Assembly (NCBI GenBank): GCA_900550195.1 | Contig: URRB01000011.1 | Location: 1 to 64,000 of the forward strand | Source: an uncultured Collinsella sp. | GTDB taxonomy: Bacteria > Actinomycetota > Coriobacteriia > Coriobacteriales > Coriobacteriaceae | Direction of reading: 5' to 3' | Length of the DNA stretch: 64,000 bases | In this document: piece after piece, positions 23,093-31,215 of the stretch | Layout of the letters: each line of letters begins with the position of its first letter | Position numbering within the stretch: the stretch's first letter is position 1 | The notes under the pieces: model-generated | What the model saw: the letters and a program-made list of their open reading frames with translations, nothing else | Told to the model about the DNA's origin: nothing | Databases searched by the model: none | Position numbers and translations under genes: made by a program

Positions 23093-23228
23093 GTGCCCGC
23101 CGAGTGGGCGAGATGGGTTAGGTTTGCTGCTCGGACAGTCCTGCGCAAGACGAAGGCCACATTAAGTGGCCTTCTTTGCGTGCGGAACTCGCGACAAACC
23201 TAACCCATCTCGCCCACTCGGCGGGCAC
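23093..23228. repeat. 136-bp hairpin with 34-bp perfect arms
   Basis: Positions 23093-23126 are the exact reverse complement of 23195-23228. An inner hairpin (GAAGGCCAC-ATTAA-GTGGCCTTC, extended 23141-23160 with 23166-23185) sits in the loop. It lies between the gyrA terminator and the tRNA-Ile promoter, with no coding capacity. It may be a MITE remnant, a structured RNA or a barrier element. Confidence 0.75.
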
Positions 23229-23244
23229 GGGGTCCAAGGTTGTC

Positions 23245-23277
23245 AAAAAAGCGGTCGGCGCGCAGTGCGCCGACCGC
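23245..23277 (-). terminator. gyrA terminator
   Basis: A GC-rich perfect stem (GCGGTCGGCGC/GCGCCGACCGC) is followed on the minus strand by six T residues. Confidence 0.8.
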
Positions 23278-23317
23278 CGATATATGGGGTCTGATGATTT
23301 TTACCAGCTAGTTCCTC

Positions 23318-26059
23318 TTACTCGTCGAGGAGATCTTCTGGCATGTCGTCGCCGTCGCCTAGATCGACAGGGGTTTCTTCAGGGGCAGAGCCGTCTTCTG
23401 TGGCTTCGCCTTCGGGCTTCTCTTTGGCGGCCGTCATGCGCGCTACGGCGCAGATGCGGTCGTTATCGTCGACGGTCATCATCTTGACGCCCTGGGTGGC
23501 GCGACCGGTTTGGCTGATCTCGTCGGTCTTGACGCGAATGACCGTCGCGCCCTCCGTCACGATGAATAGCTCATGCTGCGGGCCCACCGTCTTCATGGCT
23601 GCGAGGTTACCCTTGCGCTCGGTCATCTGGATGGTGTAGACACCCTGACCGCCGCGGTTCTGCTCCGGGTAATCCGAGACCGGCGTGCGCTTGCCGTAGC
23701 CGCGCTCGGTAATGACGAACAGGTCGCCGTTACCGTTGGTAATCTCCATACCAAGAACGCTCACGCCTTCCTTCATGCTAATGCCACGGACGCCGCTGGT
23801 ATCGCGACCGGTGGCGCGCACCTGGTCCTCGGAGAACATAATCGCCTTGCCCGCGGTGGTTGCCATGATGATCTTGTCACCCTCGCGCACGCGACGTACA
23901 GTGAGCAGTGCGTCGTCGTCCCTCAGGTTGATGGCGATTAGGCCGTCGCGGCGGCTGCGGTCGTAGGCGCTCATCACGGTCTTCTTGACCATGCCGCTCT
24001 TGGTGGCAAACATCAGGTACTCGTCGGCGGGGAACTCGCGGCAGCTGATGACGCTCGCGATCTTCTCGCCCTCCTCGAAAGGCAGCAGGTTGACGATCGC
24101 GGTGCCGCGCGCCTGGCGCGTGCCAACCGGCAGCTCGTGTACCTTCAGGCGATAGACCTTGCCCTTGCTCGAGAAGAACAGCACGTACTCGTGCGTGGAT
24201 GCGATAAACATCTCGTCGATAACGTCGTCCTCTTTAAGGTTGACGCCCGACACGCCCTTGCCGCCACGCTTTTGGGCGCGATAGGCGGCCACCGGGATGC
24301 GCTTGACGTAGCCGGTGTGGGTGATGGTCACGACCATGTCCTCGTCGGCAATCAGATCTTCGACGTCCAGGTCCTTCTCGACATGGCTGATCTCGGTGCG
24401 GCGCTTGTCGCCGAACTTCTTGGAAATCTCGCGCATCTCTTCCTTGATGACGCCCAGGATTTTCTCCTCGTGCGCCAGCAGGTCCTCGTAGTAGGCGATG
24501 GCGCGGCGCAAGCCGTCCAGCTCTTCCTGAATCTTGTCACGCTCCAGGCCGGTCAGGCGGCGCAGCTTCATCTCGAGGATGGCCGTGGTCTGCTCGGGCG
24601 TAAAGCCAAAGCGCTCGATCAGGCGACTGCTGGCCTCGGAATCGGTCTGCGAGGAGCGGATGATGCTGATGACCTCGTCGATATGGTCGAGAGCCATCAG
24701 GTAGCCCTCGAGGATATGGGCACGCGCCTGGGCCTTCTTGAGGTCAAAGCGGGTGCGGCGGGTGACGACGTCGACCTGGTGGTCGATGTAGTGCTGCAGC
24801 ATCTCGCGCAGGCTCAGGCATTTTGGAACGCCGTTGACGAGTGCCAGGTTGTTGGCGCCAAAGGTCGTCTGCAGCGAGGTGTACTTATACAGGTTGTTGA
24901 GCACGACCTGCGGAATGACGCCCTTCTTGAGCTCGATGACCAGACGGATGCCCTTCTGGTTGGACTCATCGCGCATATCCGAGATGCCCTCAATGCGCTT
25001 GTCGTTGACGAGTTGGGCGATCTTCTCCTGCAGGGTGCCCTTGTTGACCATGTAGGGAATCTCGGTAAAGACCAGGCGGCTGCGGCCGGTCTTGGTGGAC
25101 TCCACATGTGCCTTGGCACGCACGGTAATGGAGCCGCGGCCGGTCTCGTAGCTCTGCTTAATGCCGGCGCTGCCCATGATGATGGCGCCGGTGGGGAAGT
25201 CCGGACCGGGCATGATCTGCATGAGCTCGTCGACGGTGGCGTCGGGGTTGTCGATCAGGTAGCAGGTGGCCTCGATCGCCTCGGTGAGGTTATGCGGGGC
25301 GATGTTGGTGGCCATGCCGACGGCGATGCCCTGGCTGCCGTTGACCAGCAGGTTGGGGAAGCGCGCAGGCAGTGCCACGGGCTCGGCGAGCGATTCGTCG
25401 TAGTTGGGCTGCCAGTCGACGGTATCCTTCTGCAAGTCACGCAGCAGTTCCATGGCGGGCTTGGCCAGGCGGCTCTCGGTGTAACGCATGGCCGCCGCGC
25501 CGTCGCCATCGATGTTGCCGAAGTTGCCGTGACCGTCGATGAGCGGCGTGCGCATGGAGAACCACTGCGCCAGGCGGACCATGGCCTCGTAGACCGCAAA
25601 GTCACCGTGCGGGTGGTACTTACCGATAACTTCGCCGACCGTCCAGGCCGACTTTTTGTGTGGGCGGTTGGGGTAGATGCCGCTCTCGTTCATCGCGTAC
25701 AGGATGCGGCGGTGTACCGGCTTTAAGCCGTCGCGCACGTCCGGCAGGGCACGCGCTGTGATAACCGACATCGAATACTCGATGAACGACTGCTTCATCT
25801 CGCGACCGAACTCCGAAATCTGGAGCTGGCCGCCGTTGATGTCCTCGCCGGCCGAGGCGCCACGATCGACTTCGCCAAAGCTCTCCTCGAGCTCACCGTC
25901 GTCGTCCTCTTCCTCATCATCATCGGCATCGGGGTTATAGGCGTCCGGATCGCCGTCCTCGCCCTGCTCAGCACGGGCAAGCAGGCGCTTCAGATCATCG
26001 GGCATACCGGCATCGCCGGCCTCGTCCATACCCTCGTTATTGTTGATATCGTCTGCCAC
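23318..26059 (-). CDS. gyrA: DNA gyrase subunit A
   Basis: This subunit forms the DNA breakage-reunion part of gyrase. The catalytic tyrosine is Tyr193 in MRYTESRL. The C-terminal beta-pinwheel includes the GyrA box region QRRGGKGV-like AQKRGGKGVSG. A 71-residue acidic N-terminal extension precedes the standard start near SFIEYSMSVITARALPDVRDGLKPV. In the quinolone-determining region the sequence is HPHGDFAVYEAMVR, with Phe154 at E. coli Ser83 and Glu158 at Asp87. A second acidic tail ends the protein. It follows gyrB by 11 nt in one operon. Confidence 0.97.
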   Translation of the reverse strand: MADDINNNEGMDEAGDAGMPDDLKRLLARAEQGEDGDPDAYNPDADDDEEEDDDGELEESFGEVDRGASAGEDINGGQLQISEFGREMKQSFIEYSMSVITARALPDVRDGLKPVHRRILYAMNESGIYPNRPHKKSAWTVGEVIGKYHPHGDFAVYEAMVRLAQWFSMRTPLIDGHGNFGNIDGDGAAAMRYTESRLAKPAMELLRDLQKDTVDWQPNYDESLAEPVALPARFPNLLVNGSQGIAVGMATNIAPHNLTEAIEATCYLIDNPDATVDELMQIMPGPDFPTGAIIMGSAGIKQSYETGRGSITVRAKAHVESTKTGRSRLVFTEIPYMVNKGTLQEKIAQLVNDKRIEGISDMRDESNQKGIRLVIELKKGVIPQVVLNNLYKYTSLQTTFGANNLALVNGVPKCLSLREMLQHYIDHQVDVVTRRTRFDLKKAQARAHILEGYLMALDHIDEVISIIRSSQTDSEASSRLIERFGFTPEQTTAILEMKLRRLTGLERDKIQEELDGLRRAIAYYEDLLAHEEKILGVIKEEMREISKKFGDKRRTEISHVEKDLDVEDLIADEDMVVTITHTGYVKRIPVAAYRAQKRGGKGVSGVNLKEDDVIDEMFIASTHEYVLFFSSKGKVYRLKVHELPVGTRQARGTAIVNLLPFEEGEKIASVISCREFPADEYLMFATKSGMVKKTVMSAYDRSRRDGLIAINLRDDDALLTVRRVREGDKIIMATTAGKAIMFSEDQVRATGRDTSGVRGISMKEGVSVLGMEITNGNGDLFVITERGYGKRTPVSDYPEQNRGGQGVYTIQMTERKGNLAAMKTVGPQHELFIVTEGATVIRVKTDEISQTGRATQGVKMMTVDDNDRICAVARMTAAKEKPEGEATEDGSAPEETPVDLGDGDDMPEDLLDE

Positions 26060-26070
26060 GTTACCTCCTC

Positions 26071-28101
26071 TTAAGCGTCAAGGAATCGTGCATCATGTGC
26101 ATGCTTCTCGATGTACTCGCGGCGATAGCCGACCTCGGAACCCATCAGCTCGCGCACGGCGCGGTCCGCCACCACGGCGTCCTCGATCGACACACGCTGC
26201 AGAATGCGGGTCTTTGGGTCCATCGTCGTCGAGGCAAGCTGTTTGGGGTCCATCTCGCCCAGGCCCTTGTAGCGCTGGACGGTATAGCCCTTGCGCTTTT
26301 TGGTGATCTTGCCGTCCTTGGCCTTGCCGTCCTCGTCGTTATCATCGGGGTTCAGGCCCAGACTCTGGATGGTATCGCGCAGGATCTCGTCTTCGGGCTG
26401 GCGGCCGTTGGGATACACGTAGTGGATCTTGTTGCGCACCTTAATGCCAAAGATGGGCGGGCAGGCAACATAGACGTAGCCGGCATCGATCAGCGGACGC
26501 ATGTACTTGTAGAAGAACGTCAGCAGCAGGATGCGGATATGCGCGCCGTCGACGTCTGCATCGGTCATGATGATGATCTTGTGGTAGCGCGCCTTGGTGA
26601 TATCGAAATCGCCGCCGTCGCCGGCACTCGTCGTGACGCCGCAGCCGATCGCGGTAATCAGCGACTGGATGGTGTCACTCGAGAACGCGCGATGGTCACC
26701 AACGCGCTCGACGTTCAAAATCTTGCCGCGCAGGGGCAGAATCGCCTGGATGTCTCGGCGACGGCCGTCCTTGGCCGAACCGCCTGCCGAGTCGCCCTCT
26801 ACGATGAAGAGCTCGGTCAGCTCGGCATCGCGCACCGAGCAGTCGGCGAGCTTACCGGGCAGGGACGCCGTCTCGAGCAGGCTCTTGCGGCGGGTCGCCT
26901 CGCGCGCCTTGCGGGCGGCATTGCGCGCCTTGCAGGCCTGCTGCGCCTTCTTGACGATCTCGCGAGCGGGCTTAGGGTGCTCCTCGAGGTAATCGGCAAG
27001 GCCGTCGGTCACGATCTTGAGCGTCAGCGCGCGCATATAGGAGCTGCCGAGCTTGGCCTTGGTCTGGCCCTCAAACTGCGGATCGGGCAGCTTGACCGAG
27101 ATAACGGCCGAAAGGCCCTCGCGCACATCGTCGCCGGTCAGATTGGCGTCTTTTTCCTTGAGCAGGTTCTGCTTGCGCGCATAGTCGTTGATCACGCGGG
27201 TGAGCGCGGTGCGGAAGCCCTCAAGGTGCATGCCGCCCTCGGGGGTGTAGATGTCGTTGGCAAACGACATGACGTTCTCGCCGTAGCCGCTATTCCACTG
27301 CAGGGAAACCTCAACCTCGCCCATCTTGGCCACAGGTGCGTCCGGGTCCGATTTGCCCTCGATGTAGATAGGCTCCTTAAAGGCCTCGGGGACGTCCTTG
27401 CCCTCGTTAAGGAACTTGACGAAGTCGATGATGCCGCCCTCGTAGCAAAACTCCTCCACGTGGGGAGTAGACTCGCGCTCGTCAGTCAGCACGATTTTGA
27501 GGTTCTTATTGAGGAACGCCGTCTCCTGCAGACGGTTGTGCAGCGTATCGAAATCGTAAATGCAGGTCTCGAAGATCTCGTCGTCGGGCCAGAAGGTGAC
27601 GGTGGTGCCCGTCGAATCCGAGGTGCCCACGACCTCCATCTTCTTGACGGTCTTGCCGCGCGAGAACTCCATCTCGTAGGTGTTGCCGTCGCGACGAACC
27701 TGAACGACCACGCGCTTGGACAGTGCGTTGACGACGGAGATGCCAACGCCGTGCAGGCCGCCCGAGACCTTATAGGCCGAATTATCGAACTTACCGCCGG
27801 CGTGCAAAATCGTCATGACGACCTCGAGCGTCGGGATCTTTTTAACAGGGTGCTCGTCGACGGGGATACCGCGCCCGTTGTCGACGACCGTGATGGAGTT
27901 GTCGGCGTGGACCGTCACCTGGATCTCGGTGCAGAAACCGGCCATGGCCTCGTCGACGGAGTTGTCAACGATCTCCCACACCAGGTGATGCAGACCGCTG
28001 GCGCTCGTCGAGCCGATATACATGCCCGGGCGCTTACGAACGGCCTCGAGACCTTCGAGAATCTTAATCTCGCCGCCATCGTAATCGTTTTCGTTTGCCA
28101 C
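26071..28101 (-). CDS. gyrB: DNA gyrase subunit B
   Basis: This ATPase subunit drives negative supercoiling. The GHKL ATP site is seen as VDNSVDEAMAG, VDNGRGIPV and GGLHGVGISVVNALS; the Toprim domain carries EGDSAGGSAKDGRRR and DADVDGAHI. A GTG start at 28101 is preferred because GAAGGAGG lies 4 nt upstream; a TTG at 28119 is in frame but has no site. Length (676) is normal. A terminator upstream separates it from the DUF721 gene, so gyrBA probably has its own promoter. Confidence 0.97.
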   Translation of the reverse strand: MANENDYDGGEIKILEGLEAVRKRPGMYIGSTSASGLHHLVWEIVDNSVDEAMAGFCTEIQVTVHADNSITVVDNGRGIPVDEHPVKKIPTLEVVMTILHAGGKFDNSAYKVSGGLHGVGISVVNALSKRVVVQVRRDGNTYEMEFSRGKTVKKMEVVGTSDSTGTTVTFWPDDEIFETCIYDFDTLHNRLQETAFLNKNLKIVLTDERESTPHVEEFCYEGGIIDFVKFLNEGKDVPEAFKEPIYIEGKSDPDAPVAKMGEVEVSLQWNSGYGENVMSFANDIYTPEGGMHLEGFRTALTRVINDYARKQNLLKEKDANLTGDDVREGLSAVISVKLPDPQFEGQTKAKLGSSYMRALTLKIVTDGLADYLEEHPKPAREIVKKAQQACKARNAARKAREATRRKSLLETASLPGKLADCSVRDAELTELFIVEGDSAGGSAKDGRRRDIQAILPLRGKILNVERVGDHRAFSSDTIQSLITAIGCGVTTSAGDGGDFDITKARYHKIIIMTDADVDGAHIRILLLTFFYKYMRPLIDAGYVYVACPPIFGIKVRNKIHYVYPNGRQPEDEILRDTIQSLGLNPDDNDEDGKAKDGKITKKRKGYTVQRYKGLGEMDPKQLASTTMDPKTRILQRVSIEDAVVADRAVRELMGSEVGYRREYIEKHAHDARFLDA

Positions 28102-28150
28102 ACGTCCTCCTTCAGTCAAGAAAATGTGTACAGCCTTACTAGTTTATCGT

Positions 28151-28180
28151 AAAAAAATACCCTCGGGAACGAGGGTATTT
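28151..28180 (-). terminator. Terminator after the DUF721 gene
   Basis: An 11-bp perfect stem (28155-28165 with 28170-28180) runs on the minus strand into TTTTTTT. It ends the dnaN-recF-DUF721 transcript before gyrB. Confidence 0.85.
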
Positions 28181-28206
28181 GGCTCTACAAGGCCACCAGA
28201 TGCGAT

Positions 28207-28770
28207 TTAAGGCTCTTTTTTGCTTTGCACGCCCTTGGCCCACTCGGCGCTGGCTCTCATGGCATTCTCGAGGGCCTCGCGCAGTTTTTGGTCTTCGATG
28301 GGCGCCACTTGGCGCTCAATCTCGGTGCGCTCGGCCTCACTTAGGTCGGCGTGCGGGGCCGGCGGGCGCTCGGTCGTCGCCGGGCGCAGGCGCTGCTTGG
28401 CGGCGGGCGGCGTGTGACCGGGCGCGGTGGTTTTGAACACCAGGCCGTCCACATGTGCACCGGCGCGCTCCATACGTGCGCGGATGATCTCGCGCAACAG
28501 CGTCATTTCCTGCGTCCACGAGGGCGAGTCGAGATATACCAGCAGCTCATTGGACTCGGGCAGGTAGCGCAGGCCCGTCACATGCCGCCCCTCGCGCGTG
28601 CCCGAGCACACCGCGTTCCACGCGCGATAGATCGCGCGCGACTCCTCGGCAGCCTCCATCTGCGCACGGCGCTCAGGTGTTGCAGCCGCCAGGATGCGCT
28701 GGCGCTCTGCGTTCAAAAACCCACTGAAGGCGACTGTCTCGCTCTCGCGCTCGTAATTAGCACGTCTCAC
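28207..28770 (-). CDS. DUF721 (DciA-like) protein
   Basis: The central part (NAVCSGTREGRHVTGLRYL followed by NELLVYLDSPSWTQEMTLL) is the DUF721 core, found between recF and gyrB in many actinobacteria. DciA members load or recruit DnaB helicase in bacteria lacking DnaC; that function is plausible here since dnaB is present and no dnaC or dnaI is seen in the window. The 187-residue product has a charged, Pro-rich C-terminal half. The GTG start overlaps the recF end by 14 nt, implying coupling. Confidence 0.87.
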   Translation of the reverse strand: MRRANYERESETVAFSGFLNAERQRILAAATPERRAQMEAAEESRAIYRAWNAVCSGTREGRHVTGLRYLPESNELLVYLDSPSWTQEMTLLREIIRARMERAGAHVDGLVFKTTAPGHTPPAAKQRLRPATTERPPAPHADLSEAERTEIERQVAPIEDQKLREALENAMRASAEWAKGVQSKKEP

Positions 28771-29863
28771 CCATGCTCACCACCTTGGCTCGATCAAGCA
28801 GGTCATCGGTAAAATACCCCAGGTTGGTCGTGGTTATGACCGCCTGGATATCATCGCCGATCAGCCGCAGAAAAGCACCGCGGCGCTCGCCGTCGAGTTC
28901 GCTCATCACGTCATCCAAAAGCAGCAACGGGGCGGTGCCCAGGACATCGCGAGCCACGGCCACCTCCGCCACCTTCCAGGCCAGAACCAACGTTCGCTGC
29001 TGACCTTGGCTGGCAAATGAACGGGCGGAGCGACCCGCCACGGTAAACTCAATCTCATCGCGATGCGGTCCCACCAACGTCACGCCGCGGCGAATTTCCT
29101 CGTCGGCGTGCTCATCAAGGGCAGCCAGCATGCGCTCGTACGCCCAGCCCTTCAGCTCTTCGCGACCCTCGACCTGGGGCAAATCCCCCAGCGTGGACGT
29201 ATAGGTCACGTTGGCAGCCTCACCGGACGCCACTTGCCCGTAGGCAGTGTGTACATGGCCCGCCAGCCGGTCGAGCAGGGCCAACCGGTGCACGAGCAGA
29301 GCCGCGCCCGCGCGGGCAATCGAATCGTTCCACGCGCCGAGCATCTCACGGCAGCACCAGGTCTCCTTGAGCAAGGCGTTACGCTGGGTCACGCAGCGCC
29401 CATAGGTGCTCGCAAGATCGGCATAGCGTGCGCTCAGTTGCATGCCAAAGTCATCGAGGGCGGCGCGGCGCACACTGGCGCCTCGCTTAACCATGTCCAG
29501 ATGGTCAGGGCAAAACAGCACGCTCGGCAGAACCCCGCGTACACCGGCGGCAGAGCATCTCTTGCCGTTGCGGCTAAACGAGCGCTTACCGTCCTCCGCG
29601 CTCAATCCCATATCAAGCACGCGGCCGTCGCCCTCGAGCCTCAGCTCGACCTTGCACGAGCCCACGCCGTCATGGACGAGCTCGGCTGCGGTCGGATGCC
29701 TAAACGAGGCGCCGCTCGTCAGCAGCTGCAGCGCCTCTATGAGATTGGTCTTTCCCGCCGCGTTGGGTCCCGCAAGTATCGTCACGCCCTCGTCCAGGGC
29801 AAGGCGATAACTATCGAAGCTGCGGTAGTGCGCGACGGAAAGATCGCGGGCGAACATGGTCAT
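28757..29863 (-). CDS. recF: DNA replication and repair protein RecF
   Basis: This SMC-like ATPase promotes RecA loading at gaps. Walker A is GPNAAGKTN at about residue 32. The signature is SQGQQRT, and Walker B is LLLLDDVMSELDGERR. The start at 29863 (MTMFARDLS) gives 368 residues, normal for RecF, and lies 10 nt after the dnaN stop; no clear ribosome site is present, so coupling to dnaN is likely. A longer frame runs back into dnaN and is rejected. Confidence 0.95.
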   Translation of the reverse strand: MTMFARDLSVAHYRSFDSYRLALDEGVTILAGPNAAGKTNLIEALQLLTSGASFRHPTAAELVHDGVGSCKVELRLEGDGRVLDMGLSAEDGKRSFSRNGKRCSAAGVRGVLPSVLFCPDHLDMVKRGASVRRAALDDFGMQLSARYADLASTYGRCVTQRNALLKETWCCREMLGAWNDSIARAGAALLVHRLALLDRLAGHVHTAYGQVASGEAANVTYTSTLGDLPQVEGREELKGWAYERMLAALDEHADEEIRRGVTLVGPHRDEIEFTVAGRSARSFASQGQQRTLVLAWKVAEVAVARDVLGTAPLLLLDDVMSELDGERRGAFLRLIGDDIQAVITTTNLGYFTDDLLDRAKVVSMGETC

Positions 29864-29873
29864 AGGGCGGTTG

Positions 29874-30977
29874 CTAGATGCGGACCGGCATGACCAGGTA
29901 CAGGTAGTTGATCTTGTCGTAGGACTTGAAGATGCCCGCCTGCGAGTAGCTCTTGAGCTCCAGCGTGATCTCCTTCTCCTTGGACAGAGCATTGAGGCAG
30001 CCGAAGATGTAGTGGTAGTTGAAGGCGATGGTACCCGACTCGCCCTCGGCCTCGACATCGATCGTCTCCTGCGCAAGGTCCTGGTCATTGGAAATGGAGG
30101 ACAGGCCCATCTGCCCGTTCTCGACATCGATCTCGAACTTGACAGCGGGGTTGGCGCTCGCGATAACGGCCACGCGCTTGAGGGCGGCGTTAAAGGCGGC
30201 GACGTCGATCTTGACGCTCGTCACGCACGAATCGGGGATGAGCTGCTTGTAGTTGGGGTACATGCCCTCGATACGGCGCGACACGTAGGTGGTGTTGCCG
30301 GCCTCGAAGACGACCTGGGTGTCGGTAGCCCCGATCATGATGGTCGCCTGGCTGGCCATGATGTTCAGCGCGTCGTTAAAGGCGTCGGCCGGAACGTTGA
30401 GCTCAAAGGAGCCCTCGAGGGTCGAGGTCTCGACCTGCGTATCGCACACGGCCAAGCGGAAGGAATCGGTCGCCACCAGGCGCACGGTGTTGTTCTCGAC
30501 CTTCATGTGCACGCCACCCAGGATGGGGCGGGCCTTGTCGGTCGAGGTGACGCGCCACACGCGGCCGACCATCTCGGACAAGATATCGGTCGGCAGCTCC
30601 ACGGCACTCTCGATGGCATAGGCCGGAAACTCGGGGAAGTCATTGGCATCGAGCGTGTTCAGGCGGAAAGAGCTCTTCTCGCAACCAATCAGCACCTGGC
30701 GCTCGGACAGCTCAAAGGTGACCGGGGCATCGGGGAGGGTCTTAGTGATATTGGAAAGCATCTTACAGGGGATAACCATCTCGCCCTCTTCTTCGACATG
30801 CGCCGCGATGCGATGACGGATCGAGATGGTGTAGTTAGAGGTCTGGAATTCCAAGATGCCGTCTTGCGCCTTGACGAGCACGCCCGACAGGATGGGAAGG
30901 GTGGATGCCGAAGCGACACCCTTCATAACGACGCCGATGGCTTGTGTAAGCGAGCTCTGGCTGACGGTGAACTTCAT
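29874..30977 (-). CDS. dnaN: DNA polymerase III beta subunit (sliding clamp)
   Basis: The clamp encircles DNA and tethers the polymerase. Three tandem clamp domains are present over 367 residues: the first begins MKFTVSQSSLTQAIGVVMKGV, and the C-terminus YLYLVMPVRI is the canonical end. The gene follows dnaA on the same strand after a 238-nt gap that contains DnaA-box-like motifs. It leads recF and DUF721 in the transcript. Confidence 0.97.
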   Translation of the reverse strand: MKFTVSQSSLTQAIGVVMKGVASASTLPILSGVLVKAQDGILEFQTSNYTISIRHRIAAHVEEEGEMVIPCKMLSNITKTLPDAPVTFELSERQVLIGCEKSSFRLNTLDANDFPEFPAYAIESAVELPTDILSEMVGRVWRVTSTDKARPILGGVHMKVENNTVRLVATDSFRLAVCDTQVETSTLEGSFELNVPADAFNDALNIMASQATIMIGATDTQVVFEAGNTTYVSRRIEGMYPNYKQLIPDSCVTSVKIDVAAFNAALKRVAVIASANPAVKFEIDVENGQMGLSSISNDQDLAQETIDVEAEGESGTIAFNYHYIFGCLNALSKEKEITLELKSYSQAGIFKSYDKINYLYLVMPVRI

Positions 30978-31109
30978 CTTTTAATACCTTTCTATAGATA
31001 TAAATATCTTAATAATAGTAATAGCACTGACGAAACTGTTGATTACTCCCAAAGACGCAGGTCAGACCCAGAAAGAGAATCGACAGCAACCTGTGTGCAA
31101 TGGGGGTGG

Positions 31110-31200
31110 TTTTCCACGTTCAAAACCTGCGCAAAACTTTTCATCACCGCGGGTTGGGTTTTAGACACCTTATGCCCGTGGTTTCGACAAGTTTTCAACA
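31110..31200. other. DnaA-box-like motifs between dnaA and dnaN
   Basis: Three motifs lie here: TTTTCCACG (31110-31118), TTTCGACA (31182-31189) and TTTTCAACA (31192-31200). Near-identical motifs recur in the 34.3-34.5 kb gap. They may autoregulate dnaN or form a second DnaA-binding region of the origin. Classic TTATCCACA was not seen. Confidence 0.45.
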
Positions 31201-31215
31201 GGTGTCTCTATTTCC

